DNA of 31,670 nucleotides, from positions 1 through 31,670 of the forward strand of contig JBMFGW010000036.1 of the NCBI GenBank assembly GCA_049977145.1, read 5' to 3'. Below are positions 23,311 to 31,236 of this stretch, piece after piece (the stretch's first letter is position 1; each line of letters begins with the position of its first letter). This DNA is from JAMDCX01 sp049977145. Its GTDB lineage: Bacteria; Planctomycetota; Phycisphaerae; WQYP01. The notes under the pieces were generated by a model that had not been told where the DNA came from, made no database searches, and saw nothing but the letters and a program-made list of their open reading frames with translations. The translations under genes and the position numbers were made by a program.

Positions 23311-25800
23311 ATGATGTATGGTTCAGAGCAAAACTTTTGCCGGGGAAAACAGTCTCGCGGAAGACTGCATAAACTGGGCTGGTTATGTGGTATTGTAGTA
23401 ATACTGCTGGCCCTGCCGCGTGCCAAGGCCGAATCGGGGGGTGTGCCGTGGGCCAAGCGCCCGCCTACGCTGGATCCCACCTTTGGTCTGCCAAAGTCCG
23501 CTGCCGCCAAGCCGCCCAGCGGGCCGACTCCTTCGTGGATCTGGACTGCGCAAACACACGATAACCAAATCATCTATCTGCGTGAGTCCTTCAAACTCAA
23601 AACGGTACCAAGCCGCGTTATTCTTTACGCCACCGCGGATAACCATTTGGAATTATTTCTTAACGGCAAGAAGATAACCAGCACTTTTCACAAAAAGAAT
23701 CAGGTCTGGCGGCGTGGCCGCAAGCTGGCGGTGACATCCTTTCTGCGAACCGGCGAGAACACCATAGCCATTCGTGCCAAAAATGATACCAATGTGGCCG
23801 GGGTGGTGGTCTGGATGCTTGCCGGGAAAAAGACCTTGGATATAACCAGTGGCGCCTGGCGGGTGGCTTACAACGTGCCAGCGGGATCGGCATGGATAGG
23901 GCGGCATTTTAATGATTCCGCATGGGTACACGCCACGGTGGAAGCGCCCTATGGTGGCGGTCTCTGGGGAACCGGTGTAAAGCCATGGCCCGGGCACAGT
24001 TCCTATCTGGTTCACCTCTACTTTCAGCCGCTGCATGTAAAGGTATTGCACGGAAGCTCCGCGTTCAAGGGGCTTTCAACCGTGGCGGCGGCGCTAACCG
24101 AACAAGATATTGCCAAAATTCGCCCGCAATATGCCGGGCGATCATTACTGGCACCATCCCATGCGGTGCATTTGGTGGTGACTCCGTCGGGCTCCAAGGC
24201 GCAACCGGAATTGCTGATCGGTTTTGGCCAGGAAGTGGCCGGTCGCATTCAGGTACGTGGTACCGGTGGCACGGTGTTGATTGGCACCGGAGAATCTCGT
24301 GGTGAAGCCTTACATGGCCCGTGGGGTGGTGTGCATACGCTTAACTTGGCCGGTGGGATAACCCAATCCACCCCCTACAGCGCCTTTCGTTATGCCACGG
24401 TGGCTTTCAGTGGTCCCGGCCCGATTAAACTCAATCGGCTGCGGCTGGATTTCAAATATTATCCGGTGAAATACCGTGGGGCGTTTGCCTGTTCTGATCC
24501 GTTGCTGACAAAAATATGGTACACGGGGGCGTATACAGCCCACTTGTGCATGCAGGAGCAAATCTGGGATGCTCCGAAACGTGACCGGGCTATGTGGATG
24601 GGGGACTTGCAGGTTTCCGGACAAGTCATCAACAATGTATTTCTGGATCACTTTCTGATGGAATTAACCATGCGGGATCTGCGCGAACAAGCGCAGGGTG
24701 GACGTCCCGCAACGGCATTGCCAACAGATTATGTCAATAACATTCCGGGTTATTCCAATGCCTGGATTTGTGGTTTAGCCGACTTTTATAAACATACTGG
24801 TGCTATCGGTTATATCCGATCGCAGCATCAACTTTTGCTTTCCATGCTGCGGTATATGAAACAGGGCTTCAATCGGAAAAACATTTTTGTCAACAAGCAC
24901 AAAAAATGGTGTTTCGTGGATTGGGCACCGGAACTCAATGGTGCAACGCCCCAAGCCAATACCGCCACCGATCTATACACCTGCTGGGCGGTGCGACGGG
25001 CGGTATTTCTGCTCAATGCGCTGGGCGACACGGCCAACGCAGCAAAATATACCGCATGGGAACATCAACTTATTCATACCGCGCGCAAATATCTGCCCAA
25101 CCCCAAAACACACACGTATACTAGGCTGCGACAGGTCAACGCCATGGCGATTGATTCGCATGTGGCGACCGTATCGCAGCAGGCGGCGATCTATAAGCGC
25201 ATTCTGGGGCCGAAGTGCCCATCCTGGAAGCAACAGGCCACCCCCTATTACAACAACTTTGTACTCTTTGCCGTGGGGCACCTCGGCCATACCAATGAAG
25301 GCTTGAATTTTGCACAGAAGTACTGGGGCGGCATGATCCACGAGGGGGCCACCACGTTTTGGGAGGCGTATGATAACGCCTGGCCGAAAAAGCACTTCCA
25401 TCGTTATCTCAAGGCGGATAATGGTCAAGGTTATTTTGTCAGCCTTTGTCATGGCTGGTCCACCGGCGTCACCAACTGGCTTACGGAATATGTTCTGGGG
25501 ATACAAACGCAAGCTGGCGGATTTGCCAAGGCGGCCATCGTGCCGCATCTGGGTTATCTGCATTGGGCTTCTGGCCGAGTGCCGACACCGCGTGGCAATA
25601 TTGTGTTGCGGGTGACGAGGCATGGTGGGGCGGAATCGTTGAATCTTACCTTGCCGCCGGGGGTAAAGACCTTGGTTGGCGTGGTGGGTCGAACGGTAAC
25701 GGTCAATGGTGTTGCGGTAGCGCCGACGCGGCAAAGCGAAGGTCGCTGCTACTTCAACTTGACGAAGGCCGGGACCTATCGCATCGTCGGGAAAAAATAG
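23311..25800 (+). CDS. GH78 family alpha-L-rhamnosidase, secreted
   Basis: The 829-residue product has an N-terminal charged stretch and a hydrophobic signal segment (GWLCGIVVILLALPRAKAES). Two beta-sandwich domains follow (about 60-380), including SWIWTAQ and the LNGKKI 'lectin-like' strand typical of GH78. The (alpha/alpha)6 barrel carries MQEQIWDAPKRDRAMWMGD (414-432), the signature of the family's general-acid region, and GATTFWEAYDN (679-689) with E685 as probable general base. GH78 enzymes release terminal alpha-L-rhamnose by inversion. The gene starts 63 bp after the GH31 gene; only a weak ribosome-binding site precedes the ATG. It fits a cluster attacking a branched, rhamnose-bearing polysaccharide or glycoconjugate. 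Confidence 0.87.
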   Translation: MMYGSEQNFCRGKQSRGRLHKLGWLCGIVVILLALPRAKAESGGVPWAKRPPTLDPTFGLPKSAAAKPPSGPTPSWIWTAQTHDNQIIYLRESFKLKTVPSRVILYATADNHLELFLNGKKITSTFHKKNQVWRRGRKLAVTSFLRTGENTIAIRAKNDTNVAGVVVWMLAGKKTLDITSGAWRVAYNVPAGSAWIGRHFNDSAWVHATVEAPYGGGLWGTGVKPWPGHSSYLVHLYFQPLHVKVLHGSSAFKGLSTVAAALTEQDIAKIRPQYAGRSLLAPSHAVHLVVTPSGSKAQPELLIGFGQEVAGRIQVRGTGGTVLIGTGESRGEALHGPWGGVHTLNLAGGITQSTPYSAFRYATVAFSGPGPIKLNRLRLDFKYYPVKYRGAFACSDPLLTKIWYTGAYTAHLCMQEQIWDAPKRDRAMWMGDLQVSGQVINNVFLDHFLMELTMRDLREQAQGGRPATALPTDYVNNIPGYSNAWICGLADFYKHTGAIGYIRSQHQLLLSMLRYMKQGFNRKNIFVNKHKKWCFVDWAPELNGATPQANTATDLYTCWAVRRAVFLLNALGDTANAAKYTAWEHQLIHTARKYLPNPKTHTYTRLRQVNAMAIDSHVATVSQQAAIYKRILGPKCPSWKQQATPYYNNFVLFAVGHLGHTNEGLNFAQKYWGGMIHEGATTFWEAYDNAWPKKHFHRYLKADNGQGYFVSLCHGWSTGVTNWLTEYVLGIQTQAGGFAKAAIVPHLGYLHWASGRVPTPRGNIVLRVTRHGGAESLNLTLPPGVKTLVGVVGRTVTVNGVAVAPTRQSEGRCYFNLTKAGTYRIVGKK

Positions 25801-25900
25801 CGGTGCGGGTCATGGCCTCACCGCCATAGGCTGCGTCGCGCATGACGTATGCGATAAGGTGTCGTAAGCCATTTTCGTTTTTTTTCAACCGAGATGCTGA
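25801..25900. other. Intergenic DNA after the GH78 gene
   Basis: Contains a weak 5-bp stem (CGCAT...ATGCG, about 25838-25856) and a run of eight T (25878-25885) about 20 nt later. The hairpin is too weak and too far from the T-run to call a terminator. No gene is seen. Confidence 0.3.
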
Positions 25901-26068
25901 AAGCGGTCTCAGTGGGGCACCAATCGGCTCAGGGCAGCTCACCGGGTTGCCATCCGGCAATCTGTTGATGGGGGCGGCTTTCAATTACAGAATTACACGA
26001 ATACCAATAATGTGCTGAACCTCACCACCACCACTACCAATGAATTAGCTATGCGGATTTGCCGCTAA
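25901..26068 (+). pseudogene. Fragment of a secreted beta-rich protein (degenerate remnant)
   Basis: A 55-codon open frame without a start codon ends at TAA 26066-26068. Its second half reads DGGGFQLQNYTNTNNVLNLT followed by four more threonines and NELAMR. Such 'LQNY...NN.L.L....TGTL' strings are common in Phycisphaerae-type exported beta-sandwich proteins that precede PEP-CTERM tails. Everything before and after the fragment is missing. This is an impression from a short stretch. Confidence 0.3.
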
Positions 26069-26101
26069 AAGTAGATATATGCGGTTTTGGAAGTTTTAAG
26101 G

Positions 26102-27322
26102 ATGCAAGTAATAAGAAATTCCGCTATCGGTAACACAGGTGTATCAGCCGGAAACTTTCCAAAATGGCTGACGCAATTTTTATCATGTGCGGCGTTTTCC
26201 GCGGGCATCATAATTTATCCTTGTTCGATGTTGGCTTCAAATCATCGCGCGGAAATTCCCCCAGCGTCGAAATTGCAGTCTTGGGGCCGCACGGTCCTGC
26301 AAAATTCCTTGACGGTATTTTACCTGCCCAAGCAAAAGGTGCTGGCGGAAAAGGCCGTGGAGATCGGGCATACGGATCGTTATAAACCCGGCGGTCAGCC
26401 GGCTTTTGCCTGGTCACAATCCATGGAACTTTTAATGCTCGCCGAGGCGGCAAAGTGCCAACCGGTGGATTCTGGAATTTTATGGAAGTTTGTTCAAACG
26501 CTGGTACCATACTGGCGGGTAGCCAACGGTGTCGGCGGGTTTGATGTGTTGCCCGGCAACGTACCGCTGGATCGGTATTATGATGACAATGGTTGGATGA
26601 CTTGGGGCTTCTTGCGAGCCTATGCCGCCACACACAACACGAAATATCTCGCGCTGGCCCGGCGTGATTTCAAATTTATTTTAAGTGGAGAATCCTCCGC
26701 TTTGGGCGGTGGCATATTCTGGCATGAACAGGCGAAAACATCCAAAAGTACCTGCGCCAATGGTCCAGCCATTATCGACGCCCTGAATCTTTATTCCATT
26801 ACCCGGCGGCAGGCCTTCCTCGACACGGCGCGCAAGCTTTATGGGTGGGTCAATGCGCATTTATTGGATCACAAAGATTATCTTTATTTCAATAGCATTG
26901 CACTGAATGGAACAATTACCCGCACCAAATGGACTTACAACGCCGGTACGATGCTGATTGCCAATTGTCTGTTCTATCGCATTACTCATCAGAGAAAGTA
27001 TTGGCGCAGAGCCAATCGAATTGCCGCCGCTGCGCAACTGCGATGGGTCAGTGCGGCCAACGGCTCAATTGCCGGCCCGGGCGTATTCGCGTGGGTACTG
27101 GTGGATGGCTACGTTCATCTATACAAAATAGACCATGACCGGAAGTGGATTGCTTTGGCACAGCGTGCGCTGATTTATGCACATCACCATTGCCGAAACT
27201 CGTATGGTTTGTATGGACGGACGTGGACCCATGCGCCACGGACAGACCGTTCAGTTAAACTCATTGACCAAGCCAGCATTGGGAGCGCCTATTTTCTTAT
27301 GGCCCATACACTGGCGAATTAG
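26102..27322 (+). CDS. GH76 family alpha-1,6-mannanase, secreted
   Basis: The product from the ATG at 26102 has 406 residues; an upstream TTG at 26087 is also possible. A signal-type segment (FPKWLTQFLSCAAFSAGIII) is followed by an (alpha/alpha)6 barrel with the GH76 catalytic pair in RYYDDNGWMTWGFLRAY (D161, D162). Also present are GGGIFWHEQAKTSKSTCANG, where the FW...K.TCANGPA pattern is a strong family signature, and WTYNAGTMLIANCLFYRIT. GH76 enzymes are endo-acting on alpha-1,6-mannan backbones such as those of fungal cell walls or mycobacterial lipomannan. The GH125 gene starts 10 bp downstream and its ribosome-binding site overlaps this stop codon, so both are translated from one message and probably work on the same substrate. 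Confidence 0.87.
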   Translation: MQVIRNSAIGNTGVSAGNFPKWLTQFLSCAAFSAGIIIYPCSMLASNHRAEIPPASKLQSWGRTVLQNSLTVFYLPKQKVLAEKAVEIGHTDRYKPGGQPAFAWSQSMELLMLAEAAKCQPVDSGILWKFVQTLVPYWRVANGVGGFDVLPGNVPLDRYYDDNGWMTWGFLRAYAATHNTKYLALARRDFKFILSGESSALGGGIFWHEQAKTSKSTCANGPAIIDALNLYSITRRQAFLDTARKLYGWVNAHLLDHKDYLYFNSIALNGTITRTKWTYNAGTMLIANCLFYRITHQRKYWRRANRIAAAAQLRWVSAANGSIAGPGVFAWVLVDGYVHLYKIDHDRKWIALAQRALIYAHHHCRNSYGLYGRTWTHAPRTDRSVKLIDQASIGSAYFLMAHTLAN

Positions 27323-27332
27323 GAGTTGATAT

Positions 27333-28751
27333 ATGAAACGACGTGAATTTTTAGCTTCGGCGGCGCTTGCGGCCGGAGTTTATAAAACTTCATCCATGGT
27401 TCGCCCGGCCACGGTCCGCACCTCCCTGCGTCCGCCATCCGCCCAGCGCTGTTTTGTATCCGTCGCCGTGGAAAAGCAAATACACGATATATCGGCGAAA
27501 ATCGCGGATCCGGAATTGGCGTGGATGTTTCAGAACTGTTTTCCTAATCCGCTGGATACCACGGTGGAATTCAGTATGGCTGGCGGCAAACCGGATACAT
27601 TTGTCATTACCGGCGACATTCCCGCGATGTGGCTGCGTGATTCGATGTATCAAATGTGGCCCTACCTGCCACTGGCCCGGCATGATGCGCATCTGCAAAC
27701 CATGATCAGGGGAGTCATTGCCCGCATGGCCGATTGCGTACTGATTTCGCCTTACGCGGAGGCCTTCCTCAAGAGCGTCACTGCGACTTCCCCATGGCGC
27801 AGTGACCATACCCACATGGCACCGGGAGTCTGGGAACACAAATGGGAGGTCGATTCCCTGTGCGCGGTGATACGTCTGTCGCACGGCTACTGGCAAGCCA
27901 CAGGCGATATTACGCCCTTTAATTCCAACTGGCGTAAGGCGATGGATCGGATTGTGGAAACATTCCACATCCAGCAACGTCTGGATGGCCCCGGACCGTA
28001 CCGCTTCCAGCGCGCCGCATGGAACAGCACGGATACTTTGCCGCGGAATGGCCTTGGCTTTCCCGCTAAGCCGGTCGGCTTAATTTATACCATGTTTCGA
28101 CCATCGGATGATGCCGGCATTTATCCGCTGCACATACCGGACAATCTTCTGGCGGCAGTGTCATTAAATCAGTTGGCGACGATGTATCAGACGCTCGGGG
28201 TGGCGGCCGATCACATCGTCGCCTGCAACCGATTCGCTAACACACTGCACCATCTGGCCAAGGCTCACGGAATCCGGCAGCATCCGCAGTTGGGACTGGT
28301 GTATGCTTATGAGGTCGATGGATTCGGCAACGCGGTATTCATGGATGATGCCAACTGGCCGAGCGTACTTTCCCTTCCGTACCTTGGTCTATGTCCGGCG
28401 AACGATCCTGTTTACCAGGCCTCAAGAGCATTGGTGTGGGGGCCGCACAATCCTTATTTTTATAAAGGTCAGTTCGAAGGTATCGGCAGTATTCATACTC
28501 CCGATGAAAGCGTATGGCCCATGAGTCTGATCATGTATGGTCTGACCGCCACGACGCCCGAACAAGTCGCCTGGGCCTTGCGGCAACTAAAACTAAGCAG
28601 CGCGGGCACCGGCTTCATCCATGAGTCAATCAATAAAAATGATCCGAAGAAATTTACGCGTTCCTGGTTTGCCATGGCCAATGCCATGTTTGGAGAATTG
28701 GTTGTCCAGACCGCCACACGGTACCCGCAGGTGCTGCAACAAAGACTGTAG
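27333..28751 (+). CDS. GH125 family exo-alpha-1,6-mannosidase (DUF1237), Tat-exported
   Basis: A 472-residue protein starting MKRREFLASAALAAG, a twin-arginine-type signal. Family signatures are DTFVITGDIPAMWLRDSMYQ (about 90-109), WEHKWEVDSLC, FRPSDDAGIYPLHIPDNLLA with the likely acid Asp, FMDDANWPSVLSLPYLG, and IHTPDESVWPMSLIMYG with the likely base Glu. GH125 enzymes are metal-independent inverting mannosidases that trim non-reducing alpha-1,6-mannose. The length fits the family, and AGGAG lies 7 nt before the ATG. Together with the GH76 endo-enzyme this gives an endo/exo pair for alpha-1,6-mannan. Confidence 0.92.
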   Translation: MKRREFLASAALAAGVYKTSSMVRPATVRTSLRPPSAQRCFVSVAVEKQIHDISAKIADPELAWMFQNCFPNPLDTTVEFSMAGGKPDTFVITGDIPAMWLRDSMYQMWPYLPLARHDAHLQTMIRGVIARMADCVLISPYAEAFLKSVTATSPWRSDHTHMAPGVWEHKWEVDSLCAVIRLSHGYWQATGDITPFNSNWRKAMDRIVETFHIQQRLDGPGPYRFQRAAWNSTDTLPRNGLGFPAKPVGLIYTMFRPSDDAGIYPLHIPDNLLAAVSLNQLATMYQTLGVAADHIVACNRFANTLHHLAKAHGIRQHPQLGLVYAYEVDGFGNAVFMDDANWPSVLSLPYLGLCPANDPVYQASRALVWGPHNPYFYKGQFEGIGSIHTPDESVWPMSLIMYGLTATTPEQVAWALRQLKLSSAGTGFIHESINKNDPKKFTRSWFAMANAMFGELVVQTATRYPQVLQQRL

Positions 28752-28805
28752 ATTTACAGGTTAGACAGGGACCAGTTCTTAATTTAATCAAAGCAGGAAC
28801 TATAT

Positions 28806-28877
28806 ATGATTTTGCCCTGGCGCCAACTCAACAACGTCAGAGGCTTATTTGACGGTAATTTAAATTGTACGATATGA
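28806..28877 (+). CDS. Possible 23-residue peptide ORF
   Basis: ATG 28806 is preceded by AGGA at 7 nt and encodes MILPWRQLNNVRGLFDGNLN plus three residues before TGA. It lies in the 169-bp gap between the GH125 and transglutaminase-like genes. It may be a leader peptide, the 5' stump of a lost gene, or chance. Confidence 0.25.
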   Translation: MILPWRQLNNVRGLFDGNLNCTI

Positions 28878-28932
28878 TTTTTCATGATGCAGTTGCGTCT
28901 GAAAGGTTTTTCGTCCTGAAATGAGGTCTTAC

Positions 28933-30855
28933 ATGATCACAAAACGTAGCCTTGTTGGACTGCTGTGTGTATTAACTCTAACGCCGTGCATGCAGCATTC
29001 TGCATTTGCGCGAAGATATATGCGGCCCAGGCCCGTCGCATTAACTCCAGTTGGGCAAAAGCTCGCGGCCAAGTATTCCGCCATCCTGCAAAGCCTAAGA
29101 CAGAAAATTATAAACGCCTTACCATCCATCAATCCTGGAATGGAGAAACGCTTTATGGCTGCGTACCGTGCCGAGACGGCCTGCAAGCCCTACCTGCTTA
29201 ACCCCACTTGGGTATATCACGTTGGAGAATCACATGCTATAGCGGCCCGCGAGATCGCTCGTGCCCGTGGCAGCAACAAGTCTTATGCCGATGCACTAAT
29301 CCATTGTCAAACAGTGGCCGCTCCAATTCTAGACCAGATTAACGGCTTCCTGTCAAGGGACAACCTTGATGCAGTGCTGGTGAAAGCCTCCATTATTGGG
29401 TATGCCACGCCGCGTGGGCTGGCGGCGTTTGCCCAGCAATCTGAATCGAATGAAGCACTGATCAATTCGTTGCTGGCCAACCCGGCACTGATGAAGCAGA
29501 TGCAGTCCGCTGACGGTCCACGAAATGGCAACTACGGGCTGGCGATGGAGATCTATGGTTCAATTGAGAAGGCAAGTCCGCAGGCGCGCCACGGAATCCT
29601 CCAGCGCGTGGCGCTGGCGGTGGCGCTGGTTCAAAAGCCCCTGCGGGCGACATCCGCATTTAATCCAGTTCGCAGATATTATAATTACCAGCATGCCTAC
29701 CTGAAGAGGCAGCTTGATCCGGTGTTTCCGACACTCACGACGTGGCAATGTAAGTTTGTGATTAACGATTCCTATCCGAACCGGGATATTGCATGGTTTC
29801 GCCACATGCTGATGAACTATGAACCCGATTATGTATTCAGTGGCCACTACCTGAATATTGTCCACACGGATGTGGGATACAACGACATGCATTATGGCTG
29901 CGTATCGGGCAACAAGCCTTCGCAACTCATTGCCGGTGGCGGTGAATGCGGCGCGCGGGCCTGGATTGGCCGCCTTGCGGAGCGGGCATTTGGTATCCCC
30001 ACATGGGGCGTAAAGCAGCGCGGTCATGCCGCTTTGAGCATCTGGACCCGCAATGGCTGGATTACCCAGTTCAGTGCCGGCTGGCAATGGGTGTGGTGGA
30101 ATAATCGCGGTGGATTAAATTTTTACCTGGAAACGCAGGCTCGACGGTACCCCCGGCAATTCATGAAAGTATTGCGTGCGCAATGGGTCGCCGCCGCGAT
30201 CGGTGAGCAAAGGCCGAATCTCAGGGTTCCCGGCACGGGTGGTTTTTGGTATGCCCTGGCAATTAAGGACCAACGCGCCATCGTCGCTTCGGGTGCGCCA
30301 ACGCTACAAGTCCCGACCAACGCACAGTTAGCCAGAATGTACGGTCCCACCCAAGCGCAGATGGTGGAAATGGCGCCTGTATCACGAACGGATTTGGAAA
30401 TTACGACCGATAGCCATGGCGTTATTACCATTCCGGCGGCGGCCTATGACGACCACGCAAGACGAATGCCCGGTGTTACCACGATGAAGAGCTTTTCAGG
30501 TGGTATGCAAATCTATTATCATTGCGGCCAGCCGGCGGGGAAAAAACACCATCCCTTCAAATATATTGTCAAGGTAAGTCGGTCTGGAAGGTACGAAATA
30601 AAGGCAAAAGTTGTTTCCGTTAAACCCACCGAGTATTTGAATGTGTTGGTGAATCACAGTTCGGCCCCGGTCACGATTACCATTCCGTGGACCAATGGCA
30701 TGTGGCAGCAGACCAAGCCCGTCGAAATCACCCTCATCCGGGGCGAAAACACCTTGACGTTTGACCGCGGCAAAGACACGGGGTTTCCAGCAAAGGGAAT
30801 CTTTGCCTTAAGCATTAAAAAATTTGTCCTGACCCCGCGTAGCGTGAACCAATAG
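28933..30855 (+). CDS. Secreted transglutaminase-like (papain-fold) protein with C-terminal CBM-like domain
   Basis: From the ATG at 28933 (GAGG 8 nt upstream; a start at 28921 is also possible) the product has 640 residues. It has a signal peptide (SLVGLLCVLTLTPCMQHSAFA) and a helical N-terminal half without recognised family. A core at about 335-385 resembles the transglutaminase/papain fold: GGGECGARAWIGRLAERAFG with Cys339, then VKQRGHAALSIWTRNGW with His365. The third catalytic residue was not located with confidence. The C-terminal ~140 residues (from ITIPAAAYDDHARR to SIKKFVLTPR) resemble a CBM35/CBM6-like beta-sandwich, including YIVKVSRSGRYEIKAKV and NVLVN strands. It closes the glycan cluster; a role in handling peptide-linked glycan such as glycoprotein is inferred. 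Confidence 0.65.
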   Translation: MITKRSLVGLLCVLTLTPCMQHSAFARRYMRPRPVALTPVGQKLAAKYSAILQSLRQKIINALPSINPGMEKRFMAAYRAETACKPYLLNPTWVYHVGESHAIAAREIARARGSNKSYADALIHCQTVAAPILDQINGFLSRDNLDAVLVKASIIGYATPRGLAAFAQQSESNEALINSLLANPALMKQMQSADGPRNGNYGLAMEIYGSIEKASPQARHGILQRVALAVALVQKPLRATSAFNPVRRYYNYQHAYLKRQLDPVFPTLTTWQCKFVINDSYPNRDIAWFRHMLMNYEPDYVFSGHYLNIVHTDVGYNDMHYGCVSGNKPSQLIAGGGECGARAWIGRLAERAFGIPTWGVKQRGHAALSIWTRNGWITQFSAGWQWVWWNNRGGLNFYLETQARRYPRQFMKVLRAQWVAAAIGEQRPNLRVPGTGGFWYALAIKDQRAIVASGAPTLQVPTNAQLARMYGPTQAQMVEMAPVSRTDLEITTDSHGVITIPAAAYDDHARRMPGVTTMKSFSGGMQIYYHCGQPAGKKHHPFKYIVKVSRSGRYEIKAKVVSVKPTEYLNVLVNHSSAPVTITIPWTNGMWQQTKPVEITLIRGENTLTFDRGKDTGFPAKGIFALSIKKFVLTPRSVNQ

Positions 30856-30882
30856 TATGATTCCAAAATAACATATTGACAC

Positions 30883-31236
30883 TTATATATGTATTGTGGC
30901 GAGTGCGTACTTCCAGTGGAACACCCCCAGTAGCCTCCGGCCCGTTGGTTGCTGTGGGTGGTTTTTCGCGTGCGTGCGCTCAACCGTTTGTATGCCGAAT
31001 TTGATCGCCATGGCCAATTCCATAAGCAATTCCGCACCTTCCGGAGCCAGAATCCGGGCATCCGGCAACAAATCCGTTTTCTTATCGCTGATTTGTTTGA
31101 TCAGGCCACGGGTGTCACGGGCGGTGATAGCGCGCGGGACATAACTTAAAAGCAATGTTGCAACTTCGGTGTCATGGCCTGCATTCTGGCGCGCGTTGGA
31201 TACGTGCGTTGGATAAAAATTGACGGGACGCGACAT
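30883..31236 (-). CDS. Unidentified ORF, possibly the 3' part of a truncated gene
   Basis: The minus-strand frame from ATG 31236 to the stop at 30883 gives 117 residues with ordinary composition: ATLLLSYVPRAITARDTRGL, then ISDKKTDLLPDARILAPEGA, then ELLMELAMAIKFGIQTVERT. It also continues open upstream into the sulfatase antisense (to 31530), where it looks less protein-like. Codon usage resembles the neighbouring genes better than either plus-strand frame does. No ribosome-binding site and no family are recognised. Its 5' end coincides with the point where sulfatase homology begins on the other strand, suggesting a junction between two gene pieces. Confidence 0.35.
   Translation of the reverse strand: MSRPVNFYPTHVSNARQNAGHDTEVATLLLSYVPRAITARDTRGLIKQISDKKTDLLPDARILAPEGAELLMELAMAIKFGIQTVERTHAKNHPQQPTGRRLLGVFHWKYALATIHI

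Noticed and set aside
24973..25734. 253-codon minus-strand ORF
   Set aside because: Antisense to the GH78 catalytic domain; Arg/His-rich and without family features.
25838..25885. Hairpin plus T-run as a terminator of the GH78 gene
   Set aside because: The stem is only 5 bp and is about 20 nt away from the eight-T run.
30915..30967. CACCCCCAG...CTGTGGGTG followed by TTTTT as a terminator of the cluster
   Set aside because: The arms contain mismatches and are separated by a 20-nt loop, so pairing is weak.
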